Assembly (NCBI RefSeq): GCF_030063355.1
Contig: NZ_JASISZ010000074.1
Location: forward strand, 1 to 38,036
Length of the DNA: 38,036 nucleotides
Direction of reading: 5' to 3'
Source of the DNA: Streptomyces sp. PH10-H1
GTDB lineage: Bacteria; Actinomycetota; Actinomycetes; Streptomycetales; Streptomycetaceae
Shown piece after piece: positions 1-8,551 of this stretch; position 1 is the stretch's first letter, and each line of letters starts with the position of its first letter. The notes beneath the pieces are model-generated. The model saw nothing but the letters and a program-made list of their open reading frames with translations, was not told the origin of the DNA and did not search any database. The translations under genes were made by a program, and so were the position numbers.

Positions 1-1
1 A

Positions 2-160
2 ACCGAAGGATCCAAGGCCGCCGCCGGACAGGCGGAGACCCAAAACGCCCGTGGAGCACAGGTAAGACCGGAACCTGTTCCGACACAGCGCGATGAAGCA
101 CGAACCCACCCAAACACCGCGCCATCCCTGCGCAGCACGGAGGGAATCACCGCCCTTTAG
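2..160 (+). CDS. possible 3' end of a gene entering from the left edge
   Basis: A reading frame open from the window edge gives 52 codons and ends with TAG at 158-160. The peptide is hydrophilic and rich in Ala, Gln, Thr and Pro, with no recognisable domain, so it may be a disordered C-terminal tail. It converges on the minus-strand membrane-protein gene that ends at 229. Only the tail is visible; function cannot be assigned and the frame could be fortuitous in GC-rich DNA. Confidence 0.25.
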   Translation, partial: TEGSKAAAGQAETQNARGAQVRPEPVPTQRDEARTHPNTAPSLRSTEGITAL

Positions 161-228
161 AGCGGAGAGGATGTCAATGAAACGCCCGCATCCAACCGCG
201 CTGACATCCCTGGCCGCGTCGTGGCCCT

Positions 229-807
229 TCAGCTGTGACTCTGCGGTGATGTCCCATCAGGTGGCGTGCTGAGGAGGGGTCCTGGTGGCGAAGGTTCTTG
301 CCGACGGGCCGGACCTTCGTTCTGCGCGGGTGGTGGAGGTGGTGCCGCGTGGCCGCGCCACATGGCTGTGATCAGGCAGAGGGCTGATGCGGCGAAGAGT
401 GCGCCGGTGATGAGCAGCCACCGGCCGAGGAAGACGCCGGGCGGTAGCGCGGTGGCCAGGTGGTAGCCGGGGACCTTGCGAAGGATGAGGGGATACCAGG
501 TGATGAGTAGGAGGAGTGAAACGAAGGCAGGAACGCGCAGGTAGTTGATCCAAGACCTCCGGGACCGGTGGTGTATTCCGGTGCCCTGTCTTGTGCGGAG
601 CAGGCGTTGCGCGGAGCGGTCGGTGAGGTTGTACAGGGGGAGCAGCACCAGATCGTGCAGCAGGGCGGCGCCCACGAACCACATGACGACGCCGAGGGTG
701 TCGCCTTTGAGCAGCCGCACTCCTGCGTAGAGGGTCAGGGCGAAGGAGCACAGGACAAGCAGAAGGTGGAGCGGGGAGGCGCCGTAGCGCTCGCTGACGC
801 TCTTCAC
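229..807 (-). CDS. four-helix membrane protein coupled to the Mo oxidoreductase
   Basis: This 192-residue protein has about four hydrophobic segments (near residues 13-33, 38-60, 90-112 and 128-152), followed by a Pro/Ser-rich cytoplasmic-type tail. I place the start at the GTG at 807-805, which overlaps the TGA of the upstream oxidoreductase gene (GTGA, 4 bases), so translation is probably coupled; the upstream in-frame start would give a longer overlap. No named domain is recognised. Its coupling to a cytochrome b/molybdopterin fusion gene suggests an accessory or anchoring role for that enzyme, which is inference only. Confidence 0.7.
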   Translation of the reverse strand: MKSVSERYGASPLHLLLVLCSFALTLYAGVRLLKGDTLGVVMWFVGAALLHDLVLLPLYNLTDRSAQRLLRTRQGTGIHHRSRRSWINYLRVPAFVSLLLLITWYPLILRKVPGYHLATALPPGVFLGRWLLITGALFAASALCLITAMWRGHAAPPPPPAQNEGPARRQEPSPPGPLLSTPPDGTSPQSHS

Positions 808-2375
808 AGCGTGCTCCCGAAGGTGAGGCGGGTGACCCACTTGGTGTTGTGTACCCCGGGGTTGGCGGGAACGATGATGCGGGCGGGATATCCGTGGTCC
901 GGGGTGAGGTCAGCTCCGTTGACCCGTAGCGCCAGGAGCGACAGCGAATCGCGGACCTGATTGTCCCGCAGTACCGTCGAGCGGAACGCGCCGCTTCGCT
1001 GGACGGACTCCACAGCTACGCCTGGCGGCCTGTCGTGCAGACCGACGAGGGCGGCCAGATCGGCCAGCCGTACCCCCGACCAGTGCTGGTCGTCGGTGGA
1101 CCATCCCTCCACGCACGCGATCGGCAGTGCTGCTGTGTGCTGCGGCAGCGCCAACACCTGCTCCCGTGTGAGGATCACCTGGTGGGTTCCCGCACGCACG
1201 GTCAGCCGCCAGTCCGGTCCGATGTCGCGGGCTCGGATACCGACGTCGGCCGCCGTCTTGTTGACCTGGAACCCGCCAGGTCCTGAGCCCGGATTCCGTC
1301 CACCATGGGGCGCCAGCAACGCGGTGCGGCGCAGCGGCCCTCCGATGCTCTGTCCTGCAGTCACTACCAGCAAGCTCAGGGAGCCGAGCCCTACCATTCC
1401 CAGCGCCCCGCGTCGCGACATGGTCGGCGGGGCCGGCCTGGGTGAGACCAGACCCGTCTCATCCGCGGGCTCCGGCTCGGTCCGTTCCAGCGGGGTGCGC
1501 AGTTCGGTGCGTAGCCGCCGACTGCGCAGGGCGCGGACCATGATGGGAATGCGGAACGCGATGTGGACGATGAAGGCGCCGATGAACACCCACGCCCCGT
1601 AGAAGTGCAGGGTGTAGAAGGAGCCGGGGAAGATGTAATGCAGCTGGATGTTGAGAATTCCGGTGACGAACTCGAACAGCGCGCCGCCCACCAGGAGAAG
1701 CAGCGACAGACGCTCCAACGCGTGACTGGCCGAGCGTACCGGTGGCCAGGAGAACAGCTTGGGGATCACCGACCACAGCTTGGCCAGCAGCACCGGGATC
1801 AGCACCACACCCAGCGTGACGTGGACACCCTGCAGGAGCCGGTAGAGCCAGTACGGGTGCGTGGGCCAGGAGAAGAGATAGAAGCCCAGCAGCCCCTTGT
1901 CCGGCGTCTGATCATTAACCGGCGACAAGTCCGGATTGTAGGCCGCGTACGACAGCAACCCGGTCACGAACAACACCGTGATACCCACCAGCAGGACCAA
2001 CCCGAACACCGAAGTCAGCCACGGACCACGCAACGGGCTGCGCCAGAAACCCGGCCGAGCGGGGCCCGGGGGCGGACCGGAACCCAACAGGGCACGAAGC
2101 CGCCCCTGCCTCGACACCGACTCCGGCTTCGACTCCGGCTTCGACTCCGCCTTCGACTCCGCCTTCGACTCCGACTCCGGCTGCGGCTGCGGCTGCGGCT
2201 CCGAGACGACATCGGCCTCGGAGTCGCTCTGCCCTTCCACAGACTCCTGTGAGACACGGTCCCCTCGCGGCGGGGGTTCCGGGGCTTCGGCGCCGGCTGC
2301 GCTCGCACCGTCCTCCGGCGATTGCGACTCCGGAGGTGGGCGGCGCGCTTCCTGTCCGTCATCAGGTGCGTCCAT
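804..2375 (-). CDS. cytochrome b561-like / sulfite-oxidase-like molybdopterin oxidoreductase fusion
   Basis: The 523-residue product has three parts. Residues 1-110 are a low-complexity Glu/Ser/Pro/Lys-rich tail. Residues about 118-285 form a membrane cytochrome-b-like domain with several helices and His residues in helices (for example near 185, 257 and 271) that could bind haem. Residues about 370-523 resemble the molybdopterin-binding domain of the sulfite oxidase/YedY superfamily, with Cys421 in an IACVEGWS motif as the expected Mo ligand. A MSRRGAL stretch near 319 resembles a Tat-like motif at the domain joint. The ATG at 2375 is chosen because GGAAGG lies six bases upstream. The likely role is a membrane-bound oxidoreductase passing electrons to or from quinones; the substrate is unknown. 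Confidence 0.85.
   Translation of the reverse strand: MDAPDDGQEARRPPPESQSPEDGASAAGAEAPEPPPRGDRVSQESVEGQSDSEADVVSEPQPQPQPESESKAESKAESKPESKPESVSRQGRLRALLGSGPPPGPARPGFWRSPLRGPWLTSVFGLVLLVGITVLFVTGLLSYAAYNPDLSPVNDQTPDKGLLGFYLFSWPTHPYWLYRLLQGVHVTLGVVLIPVLLAKLWSVIPKLFSWPPVRSASHALERLSLLLLVGGALFEFVTGILNIQLHYIFPGSFYTLHFYGAWVFIGAFIVHIAFRIPIMVRALRSRRLRTELRTPLERTEPEPADETGLVSPRPAPPTMSRRGALGMVGLGSLSLLVVTAGQSIGGPLRRTALLAPHGGRNPGSGPGGFQVNKTAADVGIRARDIGPDWRLTVRAGTHQVILTREQVLALPQHTAALPIACVEGWSTDDQHWSGVRLADLAALVGLHDRPPGVAVESVQRSGAFRSTVLRDNQVRDSLSLLALRVNGADLTPDHGYPARIIVPANPGVHNTKWVTRLTFGSTL
2119..2196. repeat. 12-bp tandem repeats coding for ESK-type repeats
   Basis: Four 12-base units (2119-2130, 2131-2142, 2143-2154, 2155-2166) are followed by a shorter unit and by repeats of the hexamer ggctgc. 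On the minus strand they encode KAES/KPES and QP repeats in the N-terminal tail of the oxidoreductase. Units one and two are identical, as are three and four, which suggests recent slippage. The plus-strand Leu-Arg repeat ORF across it is a shadow. Confidence 0.8.
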
Positions 2376-2692
2376 CTTGTTCCTTCCCAATCGCACAAAG
2401 TGGCCGATCTGACCTTATTCCCCAACCATGGCCCGACCATGGCAGCGACTCCTTACGACATTGCGACAGACGCCAGCGGCCTGTGACGGCTACCCGGACC
2501 GACCGGAGGGGATCCGGATCCACACGTGGCACGCACCGGGCACGTCGCCGATGATCGCGAGGGCTGAATGCCTGGCAGAACACGGCAGCCATGCGAACCG
2601 CTACCGACATCCTTGTCATTCCCCGAGGACCGGGGCGGTGGGACAACGAATCAAATCGCGCGGACATCCGCTTCTCGGATCCCGGCGAGAGT

Positions 2693-3125
2693 GTGGCGAT
2701 CGCAAGGGGCGGAGTCGGTCTTACTGAGCGTGAGCAGCGCGTCCTGGGGGGAGATAGAAGCTGGCCTACGCCATCACCATCGGCGGCTCGATCGCCGATT
2801 GCGGAGTCTGGGATCGCCCTCCCGCCATCCCGGCTGGGAGCAAATAGCAGGTCGTCGCATTGAGGCCGCCTTCGTGACGGCAGCGTCGATTGCTTCGCTC
2901 TGCTTGCTGATCGCGGGAGTCCGCGCCGGTGAACCGGCCGTTCTCTGGGCCTTCGCGTGCGTAGGGACCGCCGCAGTGCTCAGTGGCGCCCGCCTCATGT
3001 TCATCTCGGCGCGGAATACCGATCGGCAACCTAGATGCGCCGCAACGCCACAGCAGCGCGCAAGCCACCCGCCCCCGCTGACTTCGACCCCCACTTTTCC
3101 TCGCCGTTTCCACGTCGACGGGTAG
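2693..3125 (+). pseudogene. DUF3040-family small membrane protein gene, frameshifted
   Basis: Two overlapping frames together make one protein. The first, from a GTG at 2693, contains GLTEREQRVLG, the typical start of DUF3040 proteins. The second continues with GEIEAGLRHHHRRLDRRL, two hydrophobic segments (roughly 2862-2930 and 2938-3000) and a basic tail ending at 3125. The frame changes in a run of six G (2746-2751); five G would restore a 143-residue protein. DUF3040 proteins are small actinobacterial membrane proteins of unknown role. Either a one-base insertion inactivated it or the run was miscounted. The exact start is uncertain. Confidence 0.6.
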
Positions 3126-3129
3126 AGGC

Positions 3130-3483
3130 TCAGGCCGGCGCCGTTGCTTTTGGGGCTTGGGTCAGTCGTTGCAGGGTGCAAAAGGCGTGGGCGACCGAGA
3201 CGAGGGTGACGTGGTGGTGCCGGCCGGTCCAGGTCCGGCCCTCGAAGTGGGCCAGGCCCAGGGCCTGCTTCATCTCCCGGTAGTCGTGCTCGATGCGCCA
3301 GCGGAGCTTGGCGAGGCGGACCAGGGTGGTCAGCGGGGTGTCGGCGGGCAGGTCGGAGAGCCAGAACTGGACCGGCTCGGGCTCGGTGGCGGGCCATTCG
3401 GCCAGCAGCCAGCACTCGGGCAGTTCGGGGCCGTCGACGGCCCGGCGGATCTCGCGTCCGGCAGGCCGGATCCGCAAGGTCAC
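3130..3483 (-). pseudogene. IS701-like transposase, C-terminal fragment
   Basis: The minus-strand frame gives about 117 residues including LRWRIEHDYREMKQALGL and HHVTLVSVAHAF, which match the C-terminal part of IS701-type DDE transposases. In these, the Glu of the W-R-I-E-H motif is the last catalytic acid. The N-terminal two thirds with the first two Asp residues are missing, so this is a remnant. It starts the block of broken insertion sequences that extends to 5302. Confidence 0.75.
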
Positions 3484-3574
3484 GAAAGGCGAATAGGTCC
3501 GCTTGCGGCCGGAGCGGCCCGTGCCGGGGCGGGATGAGCTGTCCTGAGTTTCGTAGCGGCCGTTTTGTGTGGTT

Positions 3575-4220
3575 TCAGGCGGTGTTCGTGGTCGCCTGGG
3601 ATCGGTGGTGCTGGGCCTCGAATTCTTCGGGCGGGAGGTAGTCGAGGGCGGAGTGCAGGCGTTCGGTGTTGTACCAGCCGACCCACGCGACGACGGCGCG
3701 TTCGACCTGGTCAGCGGAGCGCCACGGGGCGTGGTGCCCGATCAGTTCGGCTTTGAAGGAGCCGTTGAGGGCCTCGGCCCTCACAGTCATAGCTGTCGGC
3801 GACGGAGCCGACCGACGCGATCGTGCCGGCCTCGATCAGATGCTCGCTGTAGCGAATGGACACGTATTGCGAGCCGCGGTCGCTGTGATGAACCAGGCCC
3901 GACCCCTTCTTGATCCCTCGCCGCCACAAGGCCATTTCGAGGGCATGGAGCGGGAGATCGGTGCGCATGTGGGTGGCGAGCTGCCATCCGATGATCATCC
4001 GGGAGTACACGTCCAGGACGAAAGCGACGTAGACCCAGCCCGACCAGGTGCGGATGTAGGTCAGGTCCACGACCCACAGCTGATTCGGACGGTGGGCACG
4101 GAAGTGCCGATTGACCAGGTCGGGCGGCCTTGGGGCGGACGGTTCGGGGATCGTCGTGCGGCGTCGCTGCCCGCGGATAACGCCTTCCAGGCCGTCCTCG
4201 CGCATTAGCCTCGCCGTGCT
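3575..4220 (-). pseudogene. IS3-family transposase orfB remnant
   Basis: The minus-strand frame contains LWVVDLTYIRTWSGWVYVAF, the D-Y-S-R-M-I-I-G-W motif and HHSDRGSQY, typical of the IS3 integrase core, giving the first two catalytic Asp residues. After ADSYD (near 3795) the frame shifts by one base and continues as RAEALNGSFKAELIG and WYNTERLHSALDY to a stop at 3575. The catalytic Glu region therefore lies across a frameshift. The start and orfA are missing where the gene abuts the IS1380-like fragment near 4206-4220. Confidence 0.8.
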
Positions 4221-4580
4221 GCGGGACCAGTGCGAGGTGTTCGGCGCGGTAGCCTCCACGCCGACGGCATGGCGGCTGTTGTCCGACATCGACGAGGCCG
4301 TACTGGACCGGCTGCGGTCGGCCCGCGCCGCAGCCCGGGAGGTGGCCGGGCTGCAGGCCGCCGAGACCGGCTCCGGCATACCCGCGGTGAAGGCTGGCCG
4401 ACGCGAGGTGCCCGGCCTGGTCCTGGACCTCGACGCCACGCTGGTCACCTGCCACTCCGAGAAGGAACAGGCCGCACCCACCTACAAAGGCGGCTTCGGC
4501 TACCATCCGCTGCTTCCTGGCCAACACCGGCGAAGCCCTGGCCGGGCGGCTGCGACCCGGCAACGCCGGAGCCGGCTCGG
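4206..4580 (+). pseudogene. IS1380-family transposase, internal fragment
   Basis: The translation includes FGAVASTPTAWRLL, LDLDATLVTCHSEKEQAAP and TYKGGFGYHPLL, characteristic of IS1380 transposases with the first catalytic Asp in the DLDAT motif. The reading frame changes near 4510, after which LANTGEALAGRLRPGNAG continues the family match. Both ends of the gene are absent. The left edge touches the IS3 remnant and the right edge runs into an IS701-like gene near 4580-4590. Confidence 0.7.
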
Positions 4581-4584
4581 TGTG

Positions 4585-5302
4585 GGATGCGGACCGGCTG
4601 CGCGACGCGGTCCGCGACTACGTGGTGGATCACCTGGGCGATGCGGAAGCGTCGCTGGTCATCGACGATACGCAGGCCCAGAAGAAGGGCAGCTAGTCGG
4701 TCGGCGTGGCCTTCCAGCACTGCGGACTGACCGGTGATGTCCGCAATTGCCAGGTCATGGTGATGCTCAGCTACGCCACCGCCGCCGGGCACGCCTTCAT
4801 CGACCGGCGCCTGTGTCTGCCCGAGGACTGGACCACCGACCGGGACCGCTGCGGGGAGGCCGGTATTCCGGACGAGGTCGCCTTCGCCACCAAGCCCGAG
4901 CCGGCCATCGCCATGCTCGAGCAGGCCCGGTCCGCGCAGGTGCCGTTCGCCTGGATCCTGGCGGACGCCGGCTACGGACGGGACCCGCAACTGCGCGCCT
5001 GGTGTCACCGGCAGAGCGCGCCGTACGTCTTCGGCGTCCCGGTCGACCTGCCGCTTGACGGCCCGCCGGGCAAGGCGCGTCAGCCGGCCGTCAAGCGAGC
5101 CGATGACCTGCTGCACTACGCAAAGACCCGTGACCAGTGGGAACGCCGCTCCTGCGGGGACGGCGCCAAGGGGATGCGGCCCTACGACTGGACCCACGCC
5201 TCCTCCACCAGGACCCGCCCCAAGCACAGCCTTCACGGTGCGCCCGGCGGTTACCTACCGCCCGGTCCGGTCCCGCATCACTTTATTTGCGATGCGCAGT
5301 GA
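4585..5302 (+). pseudogene. IS701-like transposase fragment with internal stop
   Basis: Translation from about 4585 gives DRLRDAVRDYVVDHLGD, then LVIDDTQAQKKGS, a TAG stop at 4694-4696, and in the same frame SVGVAFQHCGLTGDVRNCQV, LADAGYGRDPQLRAW and VFGVPVDLPLDG. These are IS701-family DDE transposase motifs, with catalytic Asp residues in IDDT and ADAGYG. The TAG sits where a Lys-like residue is usual. Homology stops near 5200 and an unrelated tail follows, so the C-terminal Glu region is lost. Confidence 0.75.
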
Positions 5303-5438
5303 GGTCATCGGGTGCGCGGCGCGGAGACGACGGTGGCAACCGCCATGAGCAGTGTGACGGATCGTCGACCGCGGCGTTTCCCCATCGGTTCGGGTCACTC
5401 CCAAGCTTGCGGCGGGCCCGCGAACGGGAGTGGGAGTG

Positions 5439-6596
5439 CTACGGGTGGACGCGGTAGCGTCCGACCATTCCGCCAGTCATGTGGTCGGTGACGTGGCAGT
5501 GGTAGATCCAATCGCCGGGGTTGTCCTCGGTGTACTCCACGGTCAGGGTGGTGGAAGGGCCGAGGATCTGGGAGTCCACCCATCCCTGGTAGCCCTGATT
5601 GCTCTCCCATCGGTGTCCGTGAATGTGGAAAACGTGGAATTCCTTGCCCAGCGCGGCAATACGCCAGCGCACCCGGTCGCCGACCCTCGCGGTGAAGGTG
5701 GGCGTGTTGTCGAGGAACGCGCCGCCGTTGAACATGTCGAGGTCCTGGGCGAGTGACGGCACGTCATCGGTGTACGCGTCGTGCAGGAAGAGCGTGAACT
5801 CGCGGTCCACGGGCGGTGTGTTCTCGTCAGTTACCACGAGGATGCCCAGCATGCCGAGTTCGGCGCCGATCTCCATCACCGCTTCAGCGCTGCCCATTGT
5901 GTCGGCCGTGCCGCCCTTTGATGCGGCGCCGGCGGGTGCGGGGATCGCCTGCGGAACGGAGTGGTCATGGTAGAGCCAGGTGCCGACCGAGCTGCCCTGG
6001 CAATGCCAGGTGTAGGTGTAGGTACCGCCGAAGGGAATTGCGGTCCCTGGGTGCCGAGGATCGTCAGCGAGCCAGCCGCCGTCGTTGTCACGGTCGTACT
6101 GGACACCGTGCGGGTGGATGCTGTGGGGCCATCTGTAGTGCTCGTCGTTGTTGCGGAAATGCACCCGGATGGTGTCGCCGACCTCGGCGCGCAGCACCGG
6201 CCCGGGGATTCCGGCATTCGTGCCGATGCCGTCCGTGCCCAGGTCTGCGTCCAGCGGCCGGCCCCAGCTCGGGGTGTAGGCGCGGAAACCGATCGCCCAG
6301 AAGGTGGTCTGGTCGGGGGAGAATCGCCGCCCCATCATGCCGTCGTACCCGTTGGGCACCGCGTTGTGCTCGAAGGAGTCGGCTTGAATCCAGAACTCCC
6401 GCACCCGGCCGGTGGAGCTGGAGGCAACTGCCGCCGAGGGGCCTCGGCGCGGCCAGGGAGCCGTATCTGCCTGAGCCGCCCAAGCCGGCTGAACGCGGCC
6501 CGCCACAGCTGCGGCGGCACCGCCCCCGAGCAGTATCCGGATCGCCGACCGGCGCCCGCCGTCCCCGGCGGCCCCTCGTTCCCGGTCAGCCGACAT
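5439..6596 (-). CDS. two-domain multicopper oxidase (small laccase-like), exported
   Basis: The 385-residue protein begins with a basic region, RRSAIRI and an Ala-rich hydrophobic stretch (about 15-42), resembling a Tat signal. Two cupredoxin domains follow. Copper ligands are visible as HSIHPHG and WLYHDHS in the first domain, and FHIHGHRW and YHCHVTDHMTGGM in the second. The last motif supplies the type-1 copper Cys, His and Met. Length and layout fit two-domain laccases, which act as trimers oxidising phenols, metals or other electron donors with O2. GAGAGG precedes the ATG at 6596. It stands alone beside the insertion-sequence block. Whether it is a laccase or another cuproxidase cannot be told from sequence. 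Confidence 0.9.
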   Translation of the reverse strand: MSADRERGAAGDGGRRSAIRILLGGGAAAAVAGRVQPAWAAQADTAPWPRRGPSAAVASSSTGRVREFWIQADSFEHNAVPNGYDGMMGRRFSPDQTTFWAIGFRAYTPSWGRPLDADLGTDGIGTNAGIPGPVLRAEVGDTIRVHFRNNDEHYRWPHSIHPHGVQYDRDNDGGWLADDPRHPGTAIPFGGTYTYTWHCQGSSVGTWLYHDHSVPQAIPAPAGAASKGGTADTMGSAEAVMEIGAELGMLGILVVTDENTPPVDREFTLFLHDAYTDDVPSLAQDLDMFNGGAFLDNTPTFTARVGDRVRWRIAALGKEFHVFHIHGHRWESNQGYQGWVDSQILGPSTTLTVEYTEDNPGDWIYHCHVTDHMTGGMVGRYRVHP

Positions 6597-7173
6597 GACG
6601 GGCCTCTCTGATGGTGGCAGGGCGCAGTTCGGTGGACGGCACAGGGTCGCGAGTTACCAAGAGATGCCTCCGGGATCAGCGAGATCAGCCCGATAGTGAT
6701 GGACCGGCCTACGTTCGTGGCAGACCAGCCGTCGGCTGGCCGGCACAACAACATACGACCCCACTCGTATCCGACCGGTCCCCCACAGGCGCCGACGGCA
6801 CGAGCCCGTCACCCGTGCGGCTCGCCGTGACCACCGGGGTGGCTCACAGGAGTCCCGCGGGTTTCGCCAGTCACCCATGGCCCCACGAACCGGTTGGCCA
6901 ACCCACCCCTGGCCCGCGGGCGGGGGTGGGTTGACAGCGGCAGCGGACCTGCATGAGATTCCCATCAGAAGGTCCGCTCGGTCCAGAGCGCTGCACACCC
7001 GAGTCGACAGGTTTTGGCGTTGCTGCCCGTCGGGAGGAACGCCCAAGTCAAGCGACAGCCATACACGGAGGTCATGCCCTGTCGAGAGCAGCACCGCTTC
7101 CCCCTGCTCTCCGCAGGGGAATTCCGGCGGCCGCGAGCGCCTGCACGCTTCGGTCATGAAGATCGGCCGCGTT
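6597..7173. other. 577-bp stretch without a supported gene; contains a hairpin
   Basis: No frame shows convincing coding character. The region upstream of the multicopper oxidase start should carry its promoter, but no clear -10/-35 pair was identified. A strong inverted repeat with 10-bp arms at 6900-6909 and 6923-6932 encloses a GC-rich 13-base loop and could act as a terminator. Another short palindrome lies near 6724-6738. Confidence 0.4.
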
Positions 7174-7323
7174 CTACTTGCCGTCCTCGCGCGAAGCCAC
7201 GTAAATCGCGTGCGCCAATTCGGCCGCGACGCGGTCCGCGGTGCTCACGTCGATGCTGCAGGGCCCCAGCGTTATCGTGTCGGCGGTCGAGTCGTAGCCG
7301 AAGCTCCAGAAGTAACGTGCCAC
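7174..7323 (-). CDS. small hypothetical protein, 49 residues
   Basis: A short frame from GTG at 7323 to TAG at 7174 encodes a balanced peptide containing YFWSFGYDSTADTITLGP and DRVAAELAHAIYVASRED. Its composition is protein-like, with a predicted helical second half, unlike the Arg/Pro-rich shadow frames around it. It lies 13 bases downstream of another small minus-strand gene and may be co-transcribed with it. No family is recognised. The lack of a strong ribosome-binding site lowers confidence. Confidence 0.4.
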   Translation of the reverse strand: MARYFWSFGYDSTADTITLGPCSIDVSTADRVAAELAHAIYVASREDGK

Positions 7324-7336
7324 GTCGCGCGCTGCG

Positions 7337-7706
7337 TCACCCCGCTTTTACGCGTCCTGCCTGCGGTCCGATGCCCTTCCCGCGTGACCAGTCCTCGAAG
7401 CGGGTCAGGCCGTCGCGCATGTGCTTGATACCGGGCAGCACGTCTTCGAATCGCTTGCGCGCCATGGCGAGCGCTTGACCGACGGCGATCTGCTCCAGCT
7501 TCTCCGCCATCAACACCTGCATCAACGCGATGCACAGTTGCCGTGCGCCGATCTGCCGTGTGTCGAAGCCGCCGCCTCCCTCGTCACCCGCATGGATTCG
7601 GCGGACGGACAGGGCTGTGGTGCGTTGCCACCACTGCGCTTCCGATACTGCGATCGCGTGCGGGTTGTCAGCCGGCGACCAGCTAGTCCGTCGAGGTGTC
7701 GTTCAT
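7337..7706 (-). pseudogene. hypothetical protein gene with a one-base frameshift
   Basis: An ATG at 7706 begins MNDTSTD and meets TAG at once. One base over, an open frame continues with SWSPADNPHAIAVSEAQWW, then helical sequence (LMQVLMAEKLEQIAVGQAL, MARKRFEDVLPGIKHMRDGL) to the stop at 7337. The span of 370 bases is one more than a multiple of three, so a single inserted base near 7685-7690 explains the break and would restore 122 residues. A shorter gene starting at an internal TTG (7525, 62 residues) is the alternative. No family is recognised. Confidence 0.45.
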
Positions 7707-7862
7707 GGAGAGACGTCTCGCCCCGTGATCCTCCGCATGCCGAGGAGTTTCGGCTCCAAAAGGGTTCCTGCTGTTCGCGCATTTCTCCGCCGCCAGGCCG
7801 CCGCGCGGTGGAGCGAGCTGGCGGCCATCGGCACGGCCGGGATCGGGGCCCGCTGGCGGCGC

Positions 7863-8216
7863 CTACGCCGGGGAGCGGTCGGCGAAGGCCAGGGCCTCAC
7901 CCGCGAGGTCCTGCCAGCCCACCCGCGCGCCAGGGTCCAGCGACAGCCACTCGCGCATCGGCCGCCCACGGCCCGCGTCGAACCGGATGCCCTCGCCGGC
8001 ATCCACAAGCACGTCGACCCGGCTCCGGGGCAGCTTCACTACCAGCCGTTCCCGCACCAGCATCGCGAAGATCTTGCCGTGCACCTTCAGCGCGGCACCG
8101 CCGAACCTGCCCTCACGTCCCGGCTCGTCCACGGGCGCGCTCACCCCGTCAAGGCACCCGAGCGCGTCGACCAGGTCGGCGAAGCGCTGCTGCGCGGACT
8201 TCGGCTTGCTCGCCAT
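7863..8216 (-). CDS. TfoX/YjbR-like small protein
   Basis: The 117-residue protein starts MASKPKSAQQRFADLVDAL, with GRFGGAALKVHGKIFAMLV, RERLVVKLPRSRVDVLVDAG and a C-terminal REWLSLDP segment. This pattern matches the TfoX N-terminal/MmcQ-YjbR-like fold common in actinobacteria. The ATG at 8216 follows GGAAGG. A longer in-frame extension to 8579 is Arg/Pro-rich and looks non-coding. In proteobacteria TfoX controls competence; the small actinobacterial relatives have no firmly known role. Confidence 0.7.
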   Translation of the reverse strand: MASKPKSAQQRFADLVDALGCLDGVSAPVDEPGREGRFGGAALKVHGKIFAMLVRERLVVKLPRSRVDVLVDAGEGIRFDAGRGRPMREWLSLDPGARVGWQDLAGEALAFADRSPA

Positions 8217-8551
8217 GGACCGCAACCTTCCTCGCTGACGACCGGGTCTGCGCCGTGGGGCCGTCGTTGTCGGTGCGCTCCCGCAAGCAAAGCAGCTCAC
8301 CGCCCTGCGCGCACGCGCATCGGCGTCGGTGCGCGCGCTGACAAAATGCTGCCCTTCCACAGCCCTGGCGTGGGACGCACGGTGCTGCGGATCGTGCTCG
8401 ACGAGGCGTACACGAGTGATGGGCCCGGCCCAACTGTGCCGGCGCGGCCGGATGGATCGCAGTCCGGCGGGGTACGGATACGGGCACGGCGGGCGTGTGC
8501 AGCTGACGGGCGCTGGTGCCCGGTGATCGGGCGCCATGGGGGGGTGGGGCG

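Larger units (their letters stand above)
3126..5302. mobile_element. mosaic of decayed insertion sequences
   Basis: About 2.2 kb holds four transposase fragments from three families placed end to end: IS701-like (minus), IS3 orfB (minus), IS1380-like (plus) and a second IS701-like (plus). Every fragment is truncated, frameshifted or carries a stop, and no complete terminal repeats were identified. The arrangement indicates repeated insertion and deletion at one site, so the block is unlikely to be mobile by itself. Confidence 0.75.

Noticed and set aside
1563..2252. plus-strand frame with a long Leu-Arg repeat
   Set aside because: It is the reverse reading of the Glu/Ser/Lys tandem repeats in the oxidoreductase gene.
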